A stretch of 34,113 nucleotides of DNA, taken from positions 1 through 34,113 of the forward strand of contig CALWNX010000088.1 in assembly GCA_944382925.1 (NCBI GenBank). The letters are read 5' to 3'. The position numbers were made by a program, and so were the translations under genes. This DNA is from an uncultured Clostridia bacterium. GTDB taxonomy: Bacteria > Bacillota > Clostridia > Peptostreptococcales > Anaerovoracaceae. The notes below the pieces were generated by a model, which did no database searches, was not told where the DNA came from, and saw nothing but the letters and a program-made list of their open reading frames with translations. Below, piece by piece: positions 18,831 to 27,093 of the stretch (the stretch's first letter is position 1; the number at the start of each line of letters is the position of its first letter).

Positions 18831-19662
18831 CATCATCAATCAGCTGACAACATATTTTTCCTATCCCTTCGTCAGATACGCCTTTATCGCCGCGATCCTC
18901 ATCGCCCTGTGCTCCTCGCTCCTGGGCGTGATTCTGGTGCTGAAGCGCTTTTCCTTTATCGGTGACGGCCTTTCGCACGTCGCCTTCGGCGCCATGGCTA
19001 TCGCCGCCATCCTCAGCCTTACCAACGAGATGCTTCTGGTGATGCCCGTAACCGTGCTCTGCGCCATCCTGCTGCTCAAGCAGAGCCAGGCTGCCTCCGG
19101 CGTCAGAGGCGACGCCGCCCTGGCCATGCTTTCCGTGGGCGCAATGGCGGTCGGCTACCTGCTTTTGAACATTTTTTCCACCTCCGCCAACATCTCCGGC
19201 GACGTCTGCAGCACGCTCTTCGGCTCCACCTCGATCCTCACTCTCAGCCGCACGGATATTCTGGTCTGCGTGGTCATGTCGCTGATCGTGATTCTCACCT
19301 TCGTTTTCATGTACAACCGCATCTTCGCCGTCACCTTCGATGAAAGCTTTGCCCGCGCCAGCGGCATCAATGCCGACGCCTGCAACCTGCTGATCGCGGT
19401 CATCACGGCGGTGATCATCGTTTTGGCCATGAACCTGGTCGGCGCCCTGCTCACCTCGGCGCTGATCGTCTTTCCCGCTCTGAGCGCCATGCGCCTCTTC
19501 GCTGCTTTCCGCCAGGTGATGATTGCCTCAGCGCTGACGGCCGTTGTCAGCGCAGCGCTTGGCATCACCGCTTCGATTCTCTTTTCTACGCCGGTGGGCG
19601 CGACCGTCGTCGTAGTCAACGCGGCTGTCTTTCTCCTCTGCTGCCTCTTTAAAAGGGCTTGA
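18823..19662 (+). CDS. znuB: Zinc ABC transporter permease
   Basis: This 279-residue membrane protein forms the channel of the importer. It is of the ABC-3 (ZnuB/MntB/TroC) family, with eight or so hydrophobic segments. The family landmark ISGDVCSTLFGS is in the middle, and LKRFSFIGDGLSHVAFG is near residue 45. It overlaps znuC by 8 bp and is the last gene of the operon. Its final 14 bp overlap the 3' end of the convergent antiporter gene, and no terminator fits between them, so the two transcripts must run into each other or end inside the opposite gene. Confidence 0.92.
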   Translation: MNDIINQLTTYFSYPFVRYAFIAAILIALCSSLLGVILVLKRFSFIGDGLSHVAFGAMAIAAILSLTNEMLLVMPVTVLCAILLLKQSQAASGVRGDAALAMLSVGAMAVGYLLLNIFSTSANISGDVCSTLFGSTSILTLSRTDILVCVVMSLIVILTFVFMYNRIFAVTFDESFARASGINADACNLLIAVITAVIIVLAMNLVGALLTSALIVFPALSAMRLFAAFRQVMIASALTAVVSAALGITASILFSTPVGATVVVVNAAVFLLCCLFKRA

Positions 19663-21079
19663 TGCGTCCTGTGCCGATCAGAAACAGCGACACCAGCGCT
19701 GCCAGAGCCAGAGCTGTGGCCAGCGCCGCTTCAAAGGGCCGGCGGAAGACCATCTCGCCTCTTTCTTTTTTGCCCAGATAATAGACGACCATCCCCGGCG
19801 CATAAAGCACGGTGGTGATGAGCACATAATCCAGGCCGCCGGCATAGAGCATCCACATGCCGTACAGCGTACCGACCAGGGCAAATAGCCTGGCCGCTTT
19901 CAGCGAGCCGCTGTCTCCTTTGCGCCAGCGTTCCTGCTCCTTGAGCGTCAGCTTGAGATAATAGGCGGCCGAAAGCAGATACGGCACCATGATCATCGCC
20001 GTGCTCAGAGTATAGAAAGCCTGATAAGTGGAGGCGCTGAAGTAGACGACGATGATGAAGAGCTGAATGAGGCCGTTGGTGAGAAAGAGCGAAAAGGAAG
20101 GCGCGCCGTGCCTGTTTTCGCGGGCGAAGGCTTTCATGAACACACCCTGGCGGGCGGCCGAAAACGGGCAGTCGCAGGCGATGATGGTCCAGCCCAAAAG
20201 AGCGCCGGCCAGCGAAAGAATGACGCCGATGTTGACAAGAGCCGCGCCCCACGGACCGACGGCCCGTTCCAGCACGCCGGCCAGCTGCGGGTTTTCAAGC
20301 TCCTTAAGCTCCGAAACCGGCATCACGCCCAGGCTGAGAACGGCTACCAGCGCGTAAATGGTCAGGATGCCCAGAAAAGCCGTCAGCGAAGCCCTGCCCA
20401 CATCGGAGGCTCTCTTTGCCCGGCCGGAAAGCACGACCGCGCCCTCGATGCCGATGAAGGACCAGACGGTGGCCGCCGTCGTTTCCCGAACCTGCGCGCC
20501 CAAAGACATGCTGCCGTCGCCCCAGAAGTTATCAAAAAATATTTCGCTTTTGAAAGCGCCGGCCATGATCACCGCGACGACAAAGACCAGGATCGGCACC
20601 AGCTTGGCGATCGTGGTGATGATCGAAATTACCGCCGCTTCCGTCACGCCCCGCAGAACCAGCATGTTCAGCAGCCAGATCACGGCCGAAGCACAGACGA
20701 TCGACAAAAGGTTGTTGCCGCCGGCAAAGGCCGGCAGGAAATATCCCACCGCTCCGAAGAGCAGCGTCATATACGAGACGTTGCTCAGAAGCGCGCTCAG
20801 CCAGTAGCCCCAGGCAGAATTGAAGCCCACGAATTCGCCGAAGCCTGCGCGGGCATAGCTGTAAACGCCGTTGGTCAGATCGGGACGCACGCGGTTAAGG
20901 CCGAAATATGACATCATCAGCCCCAGCATGCCCACGCCGCAGATCAGCCAGCCGATCAGCACCGCGCCCGTGTGCGCGCCGCCGGCAGCCATGTCGGCCG
21001 TGATCGTAAAGATGCCGCTGCCGATCGTCGAACCGGTGATGAGGGCCGCCAGCGCCCAGAATCCGAGCTTTTTATCCAT
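19649..21079 (-). CDS. APC-family basic amino acid/polyamine antiporter-like permease
   Basis: This 476-residue membrane transporter has about twelve hydrophobic helices. The opening KLGFWALAALITGSTIGSGIF with the GSxIGSGIF loop, the RPDLTNGVYSYARAGFG segment, and GYWLSALLSNVSYM closely match the ArcD-like APA subfamily. Arginine/ornithine or lysine/cadaverine type exchange is therefore likely, but the substrate is not provable here. The ATG at 21077-21079 has aggagg upstream. It is divergent from a GntR/FCD regulator, an arrangement that often means regulator and transporter are functionally linked. Its 3' end overlaps znuB by 14 bp. Confidence 0.85.
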   Translation of the reverse strand: MDKKLGFWALAALITGSTIGSGIFTITADMAAGGAHTGAVLIGWLICGVGMLGLMMSYFGLNRVRPDLTNGVYSYARAGFGEFVGFNSAWGYWLSALLSNVSYMTLLFGAVGYFLPAFAGGNNLLSIVCASAVIWLLNMLVLRGVTEAAVISIITTIAKLVPILVFVVAVIMAGAFKSEIFFDNFWGDGSMSLGAQVRETTAATVWSFIGIEGAVVLSGRAKRASDVGRASLTAFLGILTIYALVAVLSLGVMPVSELKELENPQLAGVLERAVGPWGAALVNIGVILSLAGALLGWTIIACDCPFSAARQGVFMKAFARENRHGAPSFSLFLTNGLIQLFIIVVYFSASTYQAFYTLSTAMIMVPYLLSAAYYLKLTLKEQERWRKGDSGSLKAARLFALVGTLYGMWMLYAGGLDYVLITTVLYAPGMVVYYLGKKERGEMVFRRPFEAALATALALAALVSLFLIGTGRIKPF

Positions 21080-21162
21080 TAAGTCCGTTCCTCCTGTTTT
21101 AAAAGTCGCTATTAGTTATTGCCATGCGAGCCGGATTTTATGCTGCTCAGGGAAGGAACGGC

Positions 21163-21191
21163 TTGACATTTTAAGCTGCTTCTAAGATAAT
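21163..21191 (+). promoter_or_regulatory. Promoter of the GntR gene
   Basis: A consensus TTGACA (21163-21168) lies 17 bp before GATAAT (21186-21191). The start would be about 21198. This makes the ATG at 21234, not the one at 21204, the better start of the gene. Confidence 0.75.
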
Positions 21192-21233
21192 ATTTATTAT
21201 TCAATGCTGGTATTTTCAGCAGAAAGGTATACT

Positions 21234-21884
21234 ATGGAAAGATTTAAAACTCTCAAGGATCATGTTTACGACTATATCGCCGAAGCAATCAGGGAAGGCA
21301 AGCTGCTGCCCGGCCAGCGCATAAGCGAAGGCGATATTTGCGCCGAGCTCGATATCAGCCGCACTCCGGTACGCGAGGCGCTGATCCAGCTGGCTGCCGA
21401 GGGCGTGATACAGAACACTTCCCGCAAGGGCTTTACCATCAAGGCCATCACTTCCAAGGAGATTCTCGAGCTGTATACCGTCATCGGGGCGCTCGATGCC
21501 ACCGCGGCCAGACTGGCCTGCGATCACCTGACCAGGCAGGATTATGCCGACATGTCCTTCTACATCGACTCCATTGATCTGGCCATCAAGGCCTGCAACT
21601 TTGAGATGTATCACAAGCAGCAGCTTGCCTTTCACGACATCTACATCTACAAATGCGGCAACAAGTCGCTGATCAGCTTTATCGAAACAGCCAAGAACAA
21701 GCTCATCAGCAAAGTCTATACCGATGCCGTCGAAGAAAACGCCATGGACGTGCTCTTCGCCGTCAACGAGGAGCACCGGCAGATTCTGGCCCTGTTCAAG
21801 GCCGGAGACAAGGAAGGCGTATACAAATACATCGCCGAAAAGCACTGGGTGCCTATCTACACCAAGGATGATGTGATCCTCTAG
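21234..21884 (+). CDS. GntR-family transcriptional regulator with FCD domain
   Basis: This 216-residue regulator has an N-terminal winged helix (about 1-70, including SEGDICAELDISRTPVREAL) and a helical FCD ligand-binding domain (about 75-210). FCD regulators usually sense small organic or amino acids and often bind a metal. The ATG at 21234 follows agaaagg. It faces away from the antiporter gene and shares its 155-bp intergenic region, so it may control that gene. A good terminator follows at once. The ligand is unknown. Confidence 0.88.
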   Translation: MERFKTLKDHVYDYIAEAIREGKLLPGQRISEGDICAELDISRTPVREALIQLAAEGVIQNTSRKGFTIKAITSKEILELYTVIGALDATAARLACDHLTRQDYADMSFYIDSIDLAIKACNFEMYHKQQLAFHDIYIYKCGNKSLISFIETAKNKLISKVYTDAVEENAMDVLFAVNEEHRQILALFKAGDKEGVYKYIAEKHWVPIYTKDDVIL

Positions 21885-21920
21885 GCGGCGGAGACGTGCG
21901 CGCGGCACGCCGCATTTTTT
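21885..21920 (+). terminator. Terminator of the GntR gene
   Basis: The hairpin starts at the base after the stop codon. An outer gcgg/ccgc (21885-21888 with 21910-21913) and an inner cgtgc/gcacg (21895-21899 with 21905-21909) are followed by six T residues (21915-21920). Confidence 0.8.
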
Positions 21921-21953
21921 GCTTTCTCCACTTTTTTAGTTATTGCAGCAGTG

Positions 21954-21981
21954 CAAGATGAATTTTGCAAAATTCATCTTG
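21954..21981. repeat. Perfect 28-bp palindrome
   Basis: The arm caagatgaattttg (21954-21967) is followed directly by its exact reverse complement (21968-21981), with no loop. No T run follows on either strand. It sits between the GntR terminator and the pnp terminator. The rest of the intergenic stretch 21921-22056 shows no gene. Confidence 0.9.
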
Positions 21982-22056
21982 AGGCGGCTGTATTTTGGCT
22001 TTAGTTGAGAAAGCTACTTTCGTAAGGAGCGTGGGAAGAATATAGTGTTATAGGGC

Positions 22057-22108
22057 AAAAAACGCAAAACCGCCGCAACCATTGAGTTTTCAACAGTTGC
22101 AGCGGTTT
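22057..22108 (-). terminator. Terminator of pnp
   Basis: An interrupted stem pairs aaaccgc (22067-22073) with gcggttt (22102-22108) and gcaac (22075-22079) with gttgc (22096-22100). On the minus strand it is followed by ttgcgttttttg. It begins 4 bp past the pnp stop codon. Confidence 0.8.
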
Positions 22109-22111
22109 ATA

Positions 22112-24241
22112 TTATCTGCTGCCCTTCTTGTCGTCCGGGTAGCTGGTGCGCATCAGGTTGATTCTGTTCTGGCTGTCGATCTCGTAGATTTTGACCTCTA
22201 CCTTGTCGCCGATGTTCATCACATCCTCGACCTTCTCGACTCTGCCTCTGGCCATCTTGGAGATGTGCAGCAGGCCCTCCTTGCCCGGCAGGATCTCGAT
22301 GAAGGCGCCGAAGTTCATGATCCTCGTCACGGTACCCTCGTATACCTCGCCTACCTCCGGCTCCTTGGTCAGAAGCTCGATCTGGCGGCGGGCCGCCTCT
22401 GCGCCGGCCTGATCCACGCTGTAGATGCTGACAAGACCAGGTATTTCCTCGGAAATATCGATCTTGACGCCGGTCTCGTCGATGATCTTGTTGATCGTCT
22501 TTCCGCCCGGCCCGATCACGATCCTTACCTTGTCAGGATCGATGTTCATCGTCATCGCCCGCGGTGCATACTTGGAAAGATCAGGACGCGGAGCTTCTAT
22601 CTCTTCGAGCATCTTGCCCATGATGTACATGCGTCCCTCTCTGGCCTGGTTGAGAGCCTTTTCGAGGATGTCGCGCGAAAGTCCGTGCACCTTAATATCC
22701 ATCTGGATCGCCGTCACGCCCACCTCGGTACCCGTCACCTTGAAGTCCATGTCGCCGAGGAAGTCTTCCATGCCCTGTATATCAGAGAGGATCGCAAATT
22801 CAGACGAGCCGTCTTCCTTAACTCTTTCGATCAGACCCATGGCGATACCGGCTACCGGCCTTGTGATCGGCACACCGGCATCCATCAGCGCCAGGCAGGA
22901 GCCGCAGGTCGAACCCATGGAAGTCGAACCGTTAGAAGAAAGCACTTCGGAAACTACTCTGATCGCGTAAGGGAAATCCTCCACGCTCGGCAGTACCGGG
23001 ATCAGCGCTCTTTCAGCCAGCGCGCCGTGACCGATTTCTCTTCTGCCCGGACTTCTGGCCGTCTTAGCCTCGCCTACGGAATAGCCCGGGAAATTATAGT
23101 GGTGCATGTATCTCTTGGAAGTCTGCTCCGTGATGCCGTCGATGGTCTGCGCTTCGCTCGCCGGAGCCAGCGTGCAGACCGACATTACCTGCGTCTGTCC
23201 TCTCTTGAAAAGTCCGGAGCCGTGCGTTCTCGGCAGCATGCCGGTCTCGCACCAGATCGGTCTGATCTCTGTCAGCGCTCTGTTGTCAGGTCTGATGCCC
23301 TCGTCGAGGATCATCGCTCTGACGGTTTCCTTGGTTATGTTATAAAGCACGGAATCTATGTCCTTGGCGCCTTCCGGATAGATCTCGGCAAAGTGTTCCT
23401 TCGTCTCGAGCTCCACGGCGTCCATGTTTTCCAGTCTTTCCAGCTTATCCGGCGTCTGGATAGCTTCTCTCATCTTTGGAGCAGCATATTCTCTGACTGC
23501 CTGATCGATCTCCTCGGCAGGCTTGTACAAAACGACGTCCTGCTTCGGACGGCCCACCTCCTTGACGATCTCCTCGATGAACTCTACCAGCTTCTTGATC
23601 TCCTCGTGAGCGAAAAGGATGGCATCGAGCATTTCCATCTCCGGCACTTCGTTAGCACCGGCCTCTACCATCATGATCGCATCCTTGGTACCGGAAACGG
23701 TGATCTCCATGTCGGATTCTTCTCTCTGTGCGAGCGTCGGGTTGATGATCAGCTGGCCGTCCACTCTGCCCACCTTGACGGAAGCCGTCGGACCGTCCCA
23801 CGGAATGTCGGAGGTGGCCAGCGCCACCGAAGAGCCGATCATGCCGCAGATTTCCGGCGAGCAGTCGAGGTCTACAGACATAACGGTCGCCACTACAACC
23901 ACGTCGTTGTAATAGCCCTTAGGAAACAGCGGGCGGATCGGTCTGTCGATGAGCCTCGAGGTCAGGATCGCATGCTCGCTCGGCCGCCCCTCTCTCTTGA
24001 TAAAACCGCCCGGAATCTTGCCGGCGGCGTACATTCTTTCTTCATAGTCTACCGAAAGCGGGAAAAAGTCGATGTCCGGTCTTGGCTCCTTAGACGCGCA
24101 GGCGGTGACGTTGACCACGGTATCGCCGTATCTGACCATCACCTGTCCGTTAGCCTGTTCGCAGACCTTGCCGATTTCCAGCTGCAGAAGCCTTCCTCCC
24201 ACCGCTGTCTTGAATGTTCTGTAATCTTCAAATCTTGCCAT
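22112..24241 (-). CDS. pnp: Polyribonucleotide nucleotidyltransferase (PNPase)
   Basis: PNPase degrades RNA 3' to 5' by phosphorolysis. The 709-residue protein has two RNase PH domains (about 5-145 and 310-540) around an all-helical linker, then a KH domain with [12 protein letters not shown] and a C-terminal S1 domain starting near [11 protein letters not shown]. The second RNase PH core has the conserved [12 protein letters not shown] stretch. The ATG at 24239-24241 follows aggagg by 12 bp; an upstream in-frame TTG at 24250 is too close to that site. It is downstream of rpsO, the classical rpsO-pnp order, separated by a hairpin that should limit read-through. Confidence 0.97.
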   Translation of the reverse strand: MARFEDYRTFKTAVGGRLLQLEIGKVCEQANGQVMVRYGDTVVNVTACASKEPRPDIDFFPLSVDYEERMYAAGKIPGGFIKREGRPSEHAILTSRLIDRPIRPLFPKGYYNDVVVVATVMSVDLDCSPEICGMIGSSVALATSDIPWDGPTASVKVGRVDGQLIINPTLAQREESDMEITVSGTKDAIMMVEAGANEVPEMEMLDAILFAHEEIKKLVEFIEEIVKEVGRPKQDVVLYKPAEEIDQAVREYAAPKMREAIQTPDKLERLENMDAVELETKEHFAEIYPEGAKDIDSVLYNITKETVRAMILDEGIRPDNRALTEIRPIWCETGMLPRTHGSGLFKRGQTQVMSVCTLAPASEAQTIDGITEQTSKRYMHHYNFPGYSVGEAKTARSPGRREIGHGALAERALIPVLPSVEDFPYAIRVVSEVLSSNGSTSMGSTCGSCLALMDAGVPITRPVAGIAMGLIERVKEDGSSEFAILSDIQGMEDFLGDMDFKVTGTEVGVTAIQMDIKVHGLSRDILEKALNQAREGRMYIMGKMLEEIEAPRPDLSKYAPRAMTMNIDPDKVRIVIGPGGKTINKIIDETGVKIDISEEIPGLVSIYSVDQAGAEAARRQIELLTKEPEVGEVYEGTVTRIMNFGAFIEILPGKEGLLHISKMARGRVEKVEDVMNIGDKVEVKIYEIDSQNRINLMRTSYPDDKKGSR

Positions 24242-24285
24242 AATTAACAACTACCTCCTGTTAATTTCTTCCTCTTTTTTCTTTC

Positions 24286-24316
24286 TAAAATTAAAGCGGG
24301 GAACTTTTCCCCGCTT
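24286..24316 (-). terminator. Hairpin between rpsO and pnp
   Basis: A perfect 10-bp stem (aagcggggaa with ttccccgctt, 24294-24316) lies between rpsO and pnp. On the minus strand it is followed by taatttta. It could terminate most rpsO transcripts or serve as a processing site. Confidence 0.7.
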
Positions 24317-24337
24317 AAATCACTCAGTAAATAAACC

Positions 24338-24604
24338 CTACTTTCTCAGTCCTAAACGAGTTATCAGATTTCTGTATCTTTCCAGATCCTTCTCTTTCAG
24401 GTACGCAAGCAGGTTTCTTCTCTGTCCGACCATCTTCAGAAGGCCCCTTCTTGAATGGAAGTCCTTCTTGTGAATCTTCAGATGCTCGTTGAGGTCGTTG
24501 ATCCTGTAGGTGAGGATCGCGATCTGTACCTCAGGGGAGCCGGTGTCGCCCTCTTTTAACTGATAATCCTTGATTATCTGCTCTTTGATTTCTTTGGTGA
24601 TCAT
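24338..24604 (-). CDS. rpsO: 30S ribosomal protein S15
   Basis: S15 (88 residues) binds 16S rRNA helices 20-22 early in 30S assembly. The sequence is typical: [19 protein letters not shown], then [16 protein letters not shown] and the ending RLGLRK. The ATG at 24602-24604 has aaaggag upstream. A 66-bp in-frame extension toward 24670 has no start signals. It has its own promoter at 24693-24721. S15 commonly represses its own translation through its leader, but I could not identify such a fold with certainty. Confidence 0.97.
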   Translation of the reverse strand: MITKEIKEQIIKDYQLKEGDTGSPEVQIAILTYRINDLNEHLKIHKKDFHSRRGLLKMVGQRRNLLAYLKEKDLERYRNLITRLGLRK

Positions 24605-24692
24605 TTTGTTTCTCCTTTTCACATATGCCCCTGGCCTCGCGGAGCGCCGGAGTGTCGCTGAGCAAAGCAAAGGGTAAATTTTTCAACAATTA

Positions 24693-24721
24693 ATACTACC
24701 ACATTACCGGCGGTTTGTCTA
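24693..24721 (-). promoter_or_regulatory. Promoter of rpsO
   Basis: On the minus strand TAGACA (24716-24721) and TAGTAT (24693-24698) are 17 bp apart. The leader would be about 80 nt long. Confidence 0.55.
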
Positions 24722-24764
24722 TAGCTTTTTTGCCGCCGGCAGCGTTTAATTTGTTCTTCAGCCC

Positions 24765-25121
24765 TTAAAGCATCTCGTCCTTGTGATCGAGGATTTCCTT
24801 GACGAGCAGGCAGGCCGGGCAATCGCAGTATTTGCCGCCGGCAGCCTTGATCTCTTTGGCATGCGCCTCGATGCCGGCCGCGGTATCGGCGCCGAAATAG
24901 CTCTTGCCCGCCTCGGAACCGGCAAAGGCGATCAGCTGCTCGATCGGCATGATGTCCTCTTCAAGCTCGCTGATATAGCTTTCGGTCTCAGCTTTTTCCC
25001 TGTCCGTGCCTAAAGCCTCCAGCCAGCGCACGGCGGCTTCCTTCGTTTCGCTGCTGCAGGTCGGCGCCTCGATCAGCTCTCTCGTCTTAGCTTCGATCAG
25101 CTCTCTTACGTTTTTTTCCAT
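24765..25121 (-). CDS. Small conserved-looking protein with CxCxxC motif, function unknown
   Basis: This 118-residue, acidic and helical protein ends with a compact cysteine motif, YCDCPAC (C99, C101, C104), and has one further Cys at 22. The motif could bind zinc or iron or act in redox chemistry. From memory, similar short clostridial proteins carry the database label Hsp90, but nothing here resembles the GHKL ATPase or any other part of Hsp90, so I do not use that name. The ATG at 25119-25121 follows aggtga. It is transcribed from its own promoter (25158-25186), between ribF and rpsO. Confidence 0.75.
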   Translation of the reverse strand: MEKNVRELIEAKTRELIEAPTCSSETKEAAVRWLEALGTDREKAETESYISELEEDIMPIEQLIAFAGSEAGKSYFGADTAAGIEAHAKEIKAAGGKYCDCPACLLVKEILDHKDEML

Positions 25122-25157
25122 GGATGTCACCTGGCCTTTCTTCTCTTGATATTGTCT

Positions 25158-25186
25158 ATTGTATCACTTTCGCGCGCGCATCTCAA
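25158..25186 (-). promoter_or_regulatory. Promoter of the CxCxxC protein gene
   Basis: On the minus strand TTGAGA (25181-25186) and TACAAT (25158-25163) are separated by 17 bp. Confidence 0.7.
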
Positions 25187-25205
25187 TCAGAAGTTGCCGC
25201 AAAGG

Positions 25206-26129
25206 CTACAGTCCGTGATAAGCCTTCGCTTCTTCGCAGTCTCTGGCAATCTGCGCCGAAAGCTCTTCCACGTTATCGAACTTGACCTCGTCTCTGGTCA
25301 TCTTGAGAAACTCGATCTTGATGTACTTGCCGTAGAGCTCGCGGTCAAAATTGAAGATATGCGTCTCCATATTCTTCTTGTAGACGCCCACCGTCGGCTT
25401 GACGCCCACGTTGGTGACGCTCGGATACTTGACGCCGTTGTAGATGCAGTACGTTATATACACGCCGTTGGGCGGGGTGACCATGCTCTCGTCGATCATG
25501 ATGTTGGAGGTCGGAAAACCCAGCTTCTTGCCCAGGCGGTTGCCCACCACCACTTCTCCGCCGATGTCGTAATTGCGGCCGAGAAATCTGGCACATTCGT
25601 CCACATCGCCGGAGCGGATCAGACCGCGGATCAGCGTCGAGCTCACGACCTCGCCGTCGATGATCACCGGCTCGATGACGTTGACCCTAAGAGCATGCTT
25701 TTTGCCTTCTTCGCGCAGGAGCCTGACGTTGCCTGCCGCCTTGTAGCCGAAGCGGTAGTTAAAGCCGCAGAAAGTCTCCTTTGCCCGCAGGCGGCCTGCG
25801 AGCAGCTCGCCGATAAAGGCCTCCGGCGTCATGGTCTGAATCTCGCGGGTAAACTCGATATTGAAAAGATAATCCACGCCCAGCTTCTCGATGAGGGCTG
25901 TCTTCTCCTCCTGATAGATGATGTTCTTCACCTCGCGTCCGTCGCCCAGCATGGACTTGGGATGGTTAGAAAACGTGAAGACTGCGCTCTTCAGCCCGTG
26001 ACGCTTGGCCGCCCGCACGGCTTTGCCGATCAGCTGCTGATGACCCTTGTGCACGCCGTCGAAATTGCCCAGCGCCACACAGCAGTCCTCTGTATCTCTG
26101 ATTTCATCAAGACTGTTAAAAACTAACAA
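25206..26129 (-). CDS. ribF: Bifunctional riboflavin kinase/FAD synthetase
   Basis: RibF turns riboflavin into FMN and then FAD. The 307-residue protein has the adenylyltransferase domain first (GNFDGVHKGHQ at 21-31, the HxGH-type nucleotide site; later TFSNHP and STLIRGLI). The kinase domain begins near residue 180 (GEVVVGNRLGKKLGFPTSNI, then NVGVKPTV). Translation appears to start at TTG 26127-26129, with aggtg five bases upstream, four bases after the truB stop codon. It is the last gene of the rimP-to-ribF operon, as in many Firmicutes. Confidence 0.95.
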   Translation of the reverse strand: MLVFNSLDEIRDTEDCCVALGNFDGVHKGHQQLIGKAVRAAKRHGLKSAVFTFSNHPKSMLGDGREVKNIIYQEEKTALIEKLGVDYLFNIEFTREIQTMTPEAFIGELLAGRLRAKETFCGFNYRFGYKAAGNVRLLREEGKKHALRVNVIEPVIIDGEVVSSTLIRGLIRSGDVDECARFLGRNYDIGGEVVVGNRLGKKLGFPTSNIMIDESMVTPPNGVYITYCIYNGVKYPSVTNVGVKPTVGVYKKNMETHIFNFDRELYGKYIKIEFLKMTRDEVKFDNVEELSAQIARDCEEAKAYHGL

Positions 26130-26133
26130 TATA

Positions 26134-27093
26134 TCACCTCTTGTAAAACACCTTGTCTGCTACCAGTTTTTTGTATTTATCATTGTAAAAGGCGACGCCG
26201 AGAAAGATCTCCTCGCCTGCTTCTTCCATGTATACGTTGTAGGCCCGGCGGTATTCTGCCCGCAGCGGCAGGACAAAATCGCGCCCGGCAAATTCCGGTT
26301 CTCTCTCAATTCGGCAGCAGCCCGGCGGCAAGTGAAAGCCGTCGGCAAAGCGGCGGCCGTTTTCGCTGTCAGTGACGGCCTTGCCGAAATGCGTGAGCGG
26401 AAAATCCACCGGCAGCATGAGCGCAGCCAGCTCCTCTGCGCCGGCCTCTCTGATCTTTTCGAGCTCTATGGCCCCGGCGAGAGAAAACGCGCCGCTGGCC
26501 GTCCTGGTCATAGCGCTCATCACCGCGCCCGTGCCCAGAAGCTCGCCGGCCTCGCCGCAGATGCTCCTGATATAAGTGCCCTTGGTACACTCGACAGAAA
26601 AGACCGCCTCCGCAGCGTCAAGATCAACCTCTTCGACGGTCAGCTCCCTGATAAAGACCTCCCGCGGCTTGACCTGGATATGTACGCCCTCGCGTGCATA
26701 TTCGTAGAGCTTGCGTCCGCCTACCTTGACGGCGCTGTACATCGGCGGCACCTGCTTTATCAGGCCCTTAAACGACGAAAGCGCCTCTCTGATCACGCTT
26801 TCCGTCAGGCTGCCGGTTTCTCGCTCCTCCAGCAGCTTTCCCCATATATCGAGCGTATCCGTCACCTGACCGAAGCGCAGCCGGCAGCGATAGGTCTTGA
26901 AATCCAGATCAAGATACTCGCTTACCCTGGCGGCGCTGCCGATGCAGACAGGCAGCACGCCCTCCGCCATCGGATCGAGCGTGCCGGTATGCCCCACACG
27001 CCTGATGCCGGCCGCTCGCCTGACGATGTTCACCACGTCGTGCGAAGTCATGCCGGCAGGCTTGTTGATATTTAAAATTCCATCCCTGATCAT
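26134..27093 (-). CDS. truB: tRNA pseudouridine-55 synthase
   Basis: TruB makes pseudouridine 55 in the T-loop of tRNAs and helps tRNA folding. The 319-residue protein has the catalytic Asp40 in GHTGTLDPMAEGVL and the KPAGMTSHD motif at the N-terminus. A C-terminal PUA-like extension follows. Its ATG overlaps the stop of the preceding DHH-family gene by four bases (ATGA), and ribF follows after four bases, which indicates translational coupling. Confidence 0.96.
   Translation of the reverse strand: MIRDGILNINKPAGMTSHDVVNIVRRAAGIRRVGHTGTLDPMAEGVLPVCIGSAARVSEYLDLDFKTYRCRLRFGQVTDTLDIWGKLLEERETGSLTESVIREALSSFKGLIKQVPPMYSAVKVGGRKLYEYAREGVHIQVKPREVFIRELTVEEVDLDAAEAVFSVECTKGTYIRSICGEAGELLGTGAVMSAMTRTASGAFSLAGAIELEKIREAGAEELAALMLPVDFPLTHFGKAVTDSENGRRFADGFHLPPGCCRIEREPEFAGRDFVLPLRAEYRRAYNVYMEEAGEEIFLGVAFYNDKYKKLVADKVFYKR

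Noticed and set aside
22082-24247. 721-codon plus-strand ORF antisense to pnp
   Set aside because: It mirrors a certain gene on the opposite strand. Such long antisense frames come from the codon bias of GC-rich genes, and the translation shows no family motif.
24765-25121. Assignment of the small Cys-motif protein as an Hsp90 chaperone
   Set aside because: The protein has 118 residues and lacks every GHKL ATPase motif.
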